NCBI GenBank assembly: GCA_002360555.1
Contig: DEQS01000073.1
Location: 1-17,537 of the forward strand
From: Chloracidobacterium sp. UBA3360
GTDB lineage: Bacteria > Acidobacteriota > Blastocatellia > Pyrinomonadales > Pyrinomonadaceae
Length of the DNA stretch: 17,537 bases
Direction: 5' to 3'
Of the stretch, positions 12,524 through 17,537 are shown in pieces. The notes below the pieces were generated by a model, which worked only from the letters and a program-made list of their open reading frames with translations, made no database searches and had not been told where the DNA came from. Each line of letters opens with the position of its first letter. Within the stretch, counting starts at the first letter, position 1. Position numbers and translations under genes: made by a program.

Positions 12524-12552
12524 ATTTTATGCCTAAAATCGGAAAAGGTAAA
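12524..12552 (-). promoter_or_regulatory. Putative promoter of the ECF sigma gene
   Basis: On the minus strand TTTACC (12547-12552) is followed after 17 nt by TAAAAT (12524-12529). This gives 4 of 6 and 5 of 6 matches to the housekeeping consensus. The transcript would start near 12517, with a leader of about 87 nt containing the inverted repeat. Confidence 0.42.
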
Positions 12553-12606
12553 GCAAATTTATTGCATGACACGTCATTCTTCTACTACTAATCGTCGTAT
12601 TTGCCC

Positions 12607-12635
12607 TTGCGAAAAAGCCGAAAAACGTTTATTTT
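12607..12635 (+). promoter_or_regulatory. Putative promoter of the large secreted protein
   Basis: TTGCGA (12607-12612) and TATTTT (12630-12635) are separated by 17 nt. The predicted start near 12642 would leave a leader of about 42 nt, with AGGAG at 12673-12677 before the ATG at 12684. The 253-nt intergenic region otherwise holds the sigma promoter and two palindromes, including ATGAC-AC-GTCAT at 12566-12577. Confidence 0.4.
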
Positions 12636-12683
12636 CTAACAAATTCAACTTTACTTAGTTTCAAAAGCACAAAGGAGCCCCAG

Positions 12684-15600
12684 ATGAGATCATCAATTAC
12701 GAATGTATTTCGTACCGCGTTATTAATATTTGCCGCATTGCTGGTATCGACGACTGTTTCCGCTCAGCGAGGTCAGGGAATCAAATACCCGTCGCTGGAA
12801 AGCCAGTTGACGCAGAAATACCACGGCCATTTTGTCGAACAAGACACTGAATTGGCCAAGCTTATCGCAGCAAACCAAGATTTTGAGATGCTCCGTGCTG
12901 ACGAGTTTAGCGACAAACGTGGGCTGCCGCCTTGGATTCGCGTTTGGTGGCGTAAACAACACCCGGAGGGAGAATATAACGCTGAGGATCCGACAAAAGG
13001 TTATCCACTCGTCCTGAAAGAGATCGTCGAATGGATGATCACCCACCAGGACCTTAAGCCCGGCCCGGGAAAAGGTGAAGAAGAAGGTGAAAAAGAGCGA
13101 TCTGCGGTTGTCGACGCTCTTACCGCTAACGACTACAGTCCTAAAAATAACATTGGCAATAAAGATGGACAAGGTGTGATCCGGGCTCTGATCGGTGCTA
13201 ATGTGCGAGCATCCGGCTTACAGTCGGTTCCGCGAAGTGAATCCGATGTCCGCATCAACTATTTTGATCCGCAAAAAATACTTATTGCCTCAAACAACAT
13301 CGGCGGCAGTGGCCAACAAGGCCAGTATCGTTCACTCGACGGCGGCGTTACGTGGTCGCAGACCAATCTGCCATTCGCCCCCGGCGACACTTCGCATTCC
13401 GACCCGACTGTTGACTGGACGAACGACCGAGCTTGGTCATCGACGCTAGGTATTGTGGCCGGGTCTCTCCGGCTCAGGAATTATGTTTCCGCCGATAACG
13501 GTGCAACATGGACATTCGAAGGAACTGCGTCGGGTACGCAGACTGCCGTCGATAAGCAGATGGTCTGGATCGACAAGAGTGCTACGTCGCCTTTCTTTGG
13601 ACAGACGTATGCGACTTGGCACAACAATAATCCTGCTTTCGTTAACCGTAGAACAGCCGGTGTCGGCGGCACTTGGCTTGCCGCACCGATCCAAGTAAGC
13701 GGTGCGGAATCGACCGGAACAGCGATCGGTGGCGACATCAAAAGTAATAGTGCCGGCGATGTATTCGTTTTTTGGCCGACGACAACAAATCGGGTGGTCA
13801 TCGTCAGAAAATCCACCGACGGCGGCAACACCTATGCGCCTGCTGTTCAGATCGCTACGACATTTGATGGTTTCGACATTGGTATCCCATCCTTCAACAG
13901 CCGCAGGGCATTTATATATGTTTCAGGCGGTGCGTACCGGAACGCGACGAAAGATATGGTCTATGCCGCATGGACGGATCTTTCGGGAGATGCGGGCTGT
14001 ACCGCGGCAGCGAACGAGCCCGGGGCAAACGTAGCCTCTACCTGTAAGATGCGTGTGTTTTTCTCACGCTCAACTGATGGGGGAGCAACATGGTCGGCCA
14101 AGGTAAAGCTCAATAATCAAGCCGGACTAAATGACCAATTTAGCCAGTGGCTGGCCGTCGATGAAACGACGGGTGCGGTCGGTGTCATTTATCAGGACAC
14201 CGTTGGTGATCCGGGACGTAAGAAATCGGACGTCTGGTATCAACGCTCTTTTGACGATGGTGTCACTTGGTCTGCTGCTGAAAAAGTCACGACCGCGATG
14301 ACCGATGAAACGATACCCGGTGCCGATCCGAATGGGAATCAGTACGGCGACTACAACGGCTTGTCATCATATGCGGGTATTTTATTCCCGTCCTGGACCG
14401 ACCGCCGTGACGGATTGAGTGAGGAGATCTATACTGCAAAGATCACTGATCCTGCGTGTACCGCACCTGGAGCCCCGACAGCTATTACAGCAAGCCCAAC
14501 AGCTGCCAATCAGGTAACAGTCGGCTGGGCAGCGGGTGCACCGGCGCCGGCTACATATAATGTCTACCGCGCGCCCGGAACATGTGCCGCCCCGGGAGCA
14601 TATACGTTGCTCGCTTCAAACATAGCGACGACAAGTTATGTAGACAATACCGTTTCTGGCGGCTCTACGTATTCATATAAGATCACTGGCAAGGACGGTA
14701 CCGGCGGTTGTGAATCGACCCAATCTACCTGCAGCGAAGCGACCGCGACAGGACTCTGTACACTCGCACCAACGTTTGCAGGACTCACGACCGCGACCAA
14801 CGCAGCCGGTGCTTCGTGTCAGGCAAACTTGTCGTGGTCCGCGGCCTCACCGGGCTGCACCGGCCCGATCAGTTACAACGTATATCGTTCGACGGTCTCA
14901 GGGTTTGTACCAGGTCCGGCGAATCTGATCGGAACGACCAACTCGACCACGTATAACGACACCAACAGCCTGATCAACGGTACAACCTATTACTATGTTG
15001 TACGGGCAAAGGACACCGGCAATAACGTGATCGATACTAATACCGTGCAAAAGAGCGTGGTTCCTTCGGGCCCGGTAACGTTAAGCACGCTCACCGAGAC
15101 ATTTGAGGGAGCGGGTGGTTTTGATAATGTCGGTTGGACACATCAGGCACTCAGCGGTGCTAATGACTGGACGTGGTCAACGGCACAATCGCAAACACCG
15201 ACACATTCATGGGCGTCAGCAAGCTTGGCATCGGTCTCGGACCGTGTGTTGGTCACACCTCCATTTGGTGTGAACGCCGGCACGACGCTGAGTTTTTGGC
15301 ACACTTTCGCCTTTGAAAATGCTACCAGTTGTTTTGACGCCGGCACGCTCGAGTATTCTACAAACGGAACTGTCTGGACCGTAATGCCGGATGCTAATTT
15401 CACCGCGGGATTATTTAACGGCACAGTCAGCACGTCATGGAGTAGCCCCATTGCCGGCAAGAGGGCATGGTGTAACGGCACAATTGGGCCGATGACACAA
15501 GTCCAAGTAAATCTGGCGTCTTTGGCTGGTCAGACCATCCAGATACGATGGCACGCGGGTGACGACAGCAGCATCGCCGCGACCGGATGGTTCGTTGATT

Positions 15601-15908
15601 CGGTTACGATCGCAAACGCCGGTGTGGCCGGTGCGTGTACGCCGACTGCGTCGGGCGTCGATGTGACCGGACGTGTCTTTTCATCAGCGGAGGGACGCGG
15701 CGTCAGAAACGCGGTCGTCACTATCACTGACGAAAATGGCAATGCCCGCTCAACTGTTACCGGTGCACTCGGCACCTATCGATTTGCAGAGGTGGAAACC
15801 GGTCATACCTACATTGTTAGTGTACGATCACGGCGTTTCACATTTGCACCACAGGTCGTCCAGATAACGGATAACATCTCCGGTTTGGACTTCATTCCGG
15901 AACCGTAA
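12684..15908 (+). CDS. Large secreted BNR-repeat/FN3/MAM-like/carboxypeptidase-regulatory-like protein
   Basis: A 1074-residue exported protein. The signal peptide is about 1-28 (ending VSAQ). After a helical, charged region (30-150) comes a sialidase-type beta-propeller (about 160-590). Five Asp-boxes (SxDxGxTW type) begin at residues 217, 269, 377, 463 and 522. Two fibronectin type III-like domains follow (about 592-685 and 690-795, with YNVYRA/YNVYRS strands). Next is a MAM/jelly-roll-like domain (about 800-985, TETFEG at its start and a GWFVDSVTI strand at its end). Last is a carboxypeptidase regulatory-like beta-sandwich (about 993-1074, VDVTGRVFSSAEGRGVRNAVVTI). I see no sialidase active-site signature that proves catalysis, and Asp-boxes occur in many non-enzymatic propellers. 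It could be a glycan-active or adhesive surface protein. AGGAG precedes the ATG by 6 nt, and a strong terminator follows. It is monocistronic. Confidence 0.9.
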   Translation: MRSSITNVFRTALLIFAALLVSTTVSAQRGQGIKYPSLESQLTQKYHGHFVEQDTELAKLIAANQDFEMLRADEFSDKRGLPPWIRVWWRKQHPEGEYNAEDPTKGYPLVLKEIVEWMITHQDLKPGPGKGEEEGEKERSAVVDALTANDYSPKNNIGNKDGQGVIRALIGANVRASGLQSVPRSESDVRINYFDPQKILIASNNIGGSGQQGQYRSLDGGVTWSQTNLPFAPGDTSHSDPTVDWTNDRAWSSTLGIVAGSLRLRNYVSADNGATWTFEGTASGTQTAVDKQMVWIDKSATSPFFGQTYATWHNNNPAFVNRRTAGVGGTWLAAPIQVSGAESTGTAIGGDIKSNSAGDVFVFWPTTTNRVVIVRKSTDGGNTYAPAVQIATTFDGFDIGIPSFNSRRAFIYVSGGAYRNATKDMVYAAWTDLSGDAGCTAAANEPGANVASTCKMRVFFSRSTDGGATWSAKVKLNNQAGLNDQFSQWLAVDETTGAVGVIYQDTVGDPGRKKSDVWYQRSFDDGVTWSAAEKVTTAMTDETIPGADPNGNQYGDYNGLSSYAGILFPSWTDRRDGLSEEIYTAKITDPACTAPGAPTAITASPTAANQVTVGWAAGAPAPATYNVYRAPGTCAAPGAYTLLASNIATTSYVDNTVSGGSTYSYKITGKDGTGGCESTQSTCSEATATGLCTLAPTFAGLTTATNAAGASCQANLSWSAASPGCTGPISYNVYRSTVSGFVPGPANLIGTTNSTTYNDTNSLINGTTYYYVVRAKDTGNNVIDTNTVQKSVVPSGPVTLSTLTETFEGAGGFDNVGWTHQALSGANDWTWSTAQSQTPTHSWASASLASVSDRVLVTPPFGVNAGTTLSFWHTFAFENATSCFDAGTLEYSTNGTVWTVMPDANFTAGLFNGTVSTSWSSPIAGKRAWCNGTIGPMTQVQVNLASLAGQTIQIRWHAGDDSSIAATGWFVDSVTIANAGVAGACTPTASGVDVTGRVFSSAEGRGVRNAVVTITDENGNARSTVTGALGTYRFAEVETGHTYIVSVRSRRFTFAPQVVQITDNISGLDFIPEP

Positions 15909-15935
15909 ACAGGTTCTGACTCTCTTTAACTTAAA

Positions 15936-15969
15936 AGCCCGGCGAGTGATCGCCGGGCTATTTTTTTTT
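15936..15969 (+). terminator. Intrinsic terminator of the large secreted protein
   Basis: AGCCCGGCGA (15936-15945) pairs perfectly with TCGCCGGGCT (15950-15959) over a 4-nt loop, followed by A and nine T. It lies 28 nt after the stop at 15908. In the other direction only a short T-tract follows the stem, so it is weaker for the convergent kinase gene. Confidence 0.92.
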
Positions 15970-15983
15970 CGCTTTAGGGGAGC

Positions 15984-17537
15984 CTAAAAGTTTTGTGTCG
16001 GTTCAAAGCTGTAGAGGATCGAAGCAAGTTCGCCGTGTACACCGACGTCGTCAACGCTTTTGACCTCATCGGCCAGCGATGTCGCGAGCATTGTGATCTC
16101 AAAACCGTTGCGGGCATCGAGCCGCGACGCGGGGATAAATAGCCGGCGGCCCCACACGATGAGCTTTTCGCCGGTCTCGGAGGTACCGCCAGCCTGGAAT
16201 TTGACCTCGTATGCACGCCAGTCGCCGTTTAGTTTTATCTCGCCCTCAGAGACCATTTGATAACCGGGCAGCAACTTTTTCAAAGTCTCGTTGGTCTCTT
16301 TGACCATCTGCGGAAACTTGTCGGCGTCGTTGTTAAATGTGCCTTTGCTCGGATAATAGCTGACGAGCATCTGCTCTTTCAGTTTACCGTCGGGCGTTGA
16401 GCGTGCAATGTCCAAAAACTTGCCGCGACCGCCGGACGTGACACTTTCCTGCGGGCCGTTGAGCTTCCACTCTTTTGGATAATAAATCGAAAACCCGACA
16501 AAATTACGCAACAGATCGCCCTTGAGATTTTGCTTATTATTTGAGTAATAATCGGTATTCGGCGGCTGTGCGATCTTTCGCGGTTGCGGCGGCATCTCGG
16601 TATCCGATGTGATCGTCGGCGTCGAAGGGCCATTGGTATTTTGCGCGAGATTAGCGTCAACGGGCTTGGGGCCGGAAGACCCGAGAAAGTAATACAGACC
16701 AAGAACCACCAGAGCGAGCAATGCAAGTATCCCGACAACCGCTAGTATTTTCCCACGTGAGGTTTCTTCTTGCGGAGGTTCGGGCGAGCGGTTTTTCCAT
16801 GCGGGTTCGACCTGTTTTGTTACCGGAGCCGTGTCGAGCGGTTTTAGGTTTTCGACCTTAGGCTTGATAGTTACGATACGTTCATCGGGAACAATGTCGT
16901 CTGCTGACACCTTGACTACTTCATTTGCCGCAACGGCGGCCGGAGCCAAAACCTGCGGAGCACCGGTCAATGCATCAAACAGCGCGTCGCCGAATTCACG
17001 TGCTTTTGTATATCGGCCCACCGCTTTAAAGGCTAACGCCTTGTCAAAAACTTCATCGACCTCTTCCGATATGTTTGGGTCGTATTGCGATGGCCGATCT
17101 TTTAGCCCGCCGTGCTGCAAACGCATCAGTTCCTTAGTGCTCTCGCCTTCGAACGGAACGTTGCCCGTTAGCATCTCATATGCCACGACCGCCAGCGAAT
17201 AAGTATCACTTGCCGCCGTCGAGACGCGGCCGTCGAGTATTTCAGGTGCTTTGTACGCAGCGTTGTGCGGATTTGGATCGCCGTTGGACGCACCAAAATT
17301 TACCAGCTTTATCTGCTCGGCGTCCGAATCAGAGATCGACAGTATGATATTTTCCGGCCGGATGTCACGGTGAATGATCCCCTCTTGATGAGCTTCGCTG
17401 AGCGCATAGGACGCCTGGCGGATGACGCGCGCGGTGCGGGCGGCGTGAAACTTGCCGTGAATACTCAGGATATCGCGCACCGAAAGCGCGTCTGTATATT
17501 CACTGATGAGAAATTCCGTGCCGTTTGTGAACGCACC
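15984..17537 (-). CDS. Membrane Ser/Thr protein kinase (possible pseudokinase) with PsbP-like outer domain, 5' end missing
   Basis: The last 517 codons of a PknB-type kinase. The N-lobe, including the ATP lysine, lies beyond the right edge. Positions count from the window-edge residue. The hinge LISEY (10-14) is followed by the catalytic loop HRDIRPEN (56-63), the position of DFG as NFG (80-82), a short activation segment ending in YKAPE (95-99) and SDTYSLAVVAYEMLTG (110-125). Two core residues are changed. The catalytic-loop lysine is arginine (17358-17360), and the magnesium-binding DFG aspartate is asparagine (AAT, 17298-17300). A linker rich in Pro/Lys leads to one transmembrane helix (about 263-285). 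After a Thr/Pro-rich stretch, an outer domain (about 345-517) opens with FVGFSIYYPKEWKL, typical of PsbP/DcrB-like folds. Frame continues open to 17537. Apparent in-frame start codons such as GTG 17480 lie inside the kinase fold and are not real starts. Confidence 0.9.
   Translation of the reverse strand, partial: GAFTNGTEFLISEYTDALSVRDILSIHGKFHAARTARVIRQASYALSEAHQEGIIHRDIRPENIILSISDSDAEQIKLVNFGASNGDPNPHNAAYKAPEILDGRVSTAASDTYSLAVVAYEMLTGNVPFEGESTKELMRLQHGGLKDRPSQYDPNISEEVDEVFDKALAFKAVGRYTKAREFGDALFDALTGAPQVLAPAAVAANEVVKVSADDIVPDERIVTIKPKVENLKPLDTAPVTKQVEPAWKNRSPEPPQEETSRGKILAVVGILALLALVVLGLYYFLGSSGPKPVDANLAQNTNGPSTPTITSDTEMPPQPRKIAQPPNTDYYSNNKQNLKGDLLRNFVGFSIYYPKEWKLNGPQESVTSGGRGKFLDIARSTPDGKLKEQMLVSYYPSKGTFNNDADKFPQMVKETNETLKKLLPGYQMVSEGEIKLNGDWRAYEVKFQAGGTSETGEKLIVWGRRLFIPASRLDARNGFEITMLATSLADEVKSVDDVGVHGELASILYSFEPTQNF

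Overview
The window looks like chromosomal DNA of a GC-moderate heterotroph. I favour Acidobacteriota, Blastocatellia/Pyrinomonadales-like. This is an inference from gene content: a membrane Ser/Thr kinase with a PsbP-like outer domain, DUF4097-like surface proteins under an ECF sigma/anti-sigma pair, a large secreted BNR/fibronectin protein, and bacterial kynurenine-pathway enzymes. No rRNA or other phylogenetic marker is present. I see no mobile element, tRNA, rRNA or CRISPR array, and no gene-free gap longer than about 255 bases.

Left part (1-5127): catabolic enzymes, mostly on the minus strand. A zinc alcohol dehydrogenase (cut by the window edge) follows a 2-aminomuconate deaminase of the RidA family. 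Further right, a second minus-strand run carries 2-aminomuconate-6-semialdehyde dehydrogenase, a peptidase T with a signal peptide, and a small secreted protein of unknown function. The dehydrogenase and the deaminase are consecutive steps of aerobic tryptophan/kynurenine (2-aminophenol type) degradation. They are separated by an msrA gene of opposite orientation that encodes a probable lipoprotein methionine sulfoxide reductase.

Middle part (5275-8464): a tight plus-strand trio. It encodes a zinc-ribbon membrane protein (DUF4190-like), a zinc-ribbon protein with an M48-peptidase-like core whose HExxH motif reads RExxH, and a very acidic 451-residue protein with eight 13-residue DxDGDGxxD loops and three helical repeats. 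The last two genes overlap by 11 bases. This is the least explained and most interesting part of the window. A terminator-like hairpin lies just before its first start codon, and a bidirectional terminator closes it.

Right part: dcd (dCTP deaminase, minus strand) starts directly behind the U-tract of another terminator-like hairpin. Upstream of it on the minus strand is a set in the order ECF sigma factor, ZAS-type anti-sigma factor and two paralogous DUF4097-like exported proteins, with an intrinsic terminator between sigma and anti-sigma. Divergent from sigma is a 1074-residue secreted BNR-repeat/FN3/MAM-like/carboxypeptidase-regulatory-like protein with its own terminator. The window ends inside a membrane Ser/Thr protein kinase whose DFG motif reads NFG and whose HRDxK reads HRDxR, so it may be a pseudokinase.
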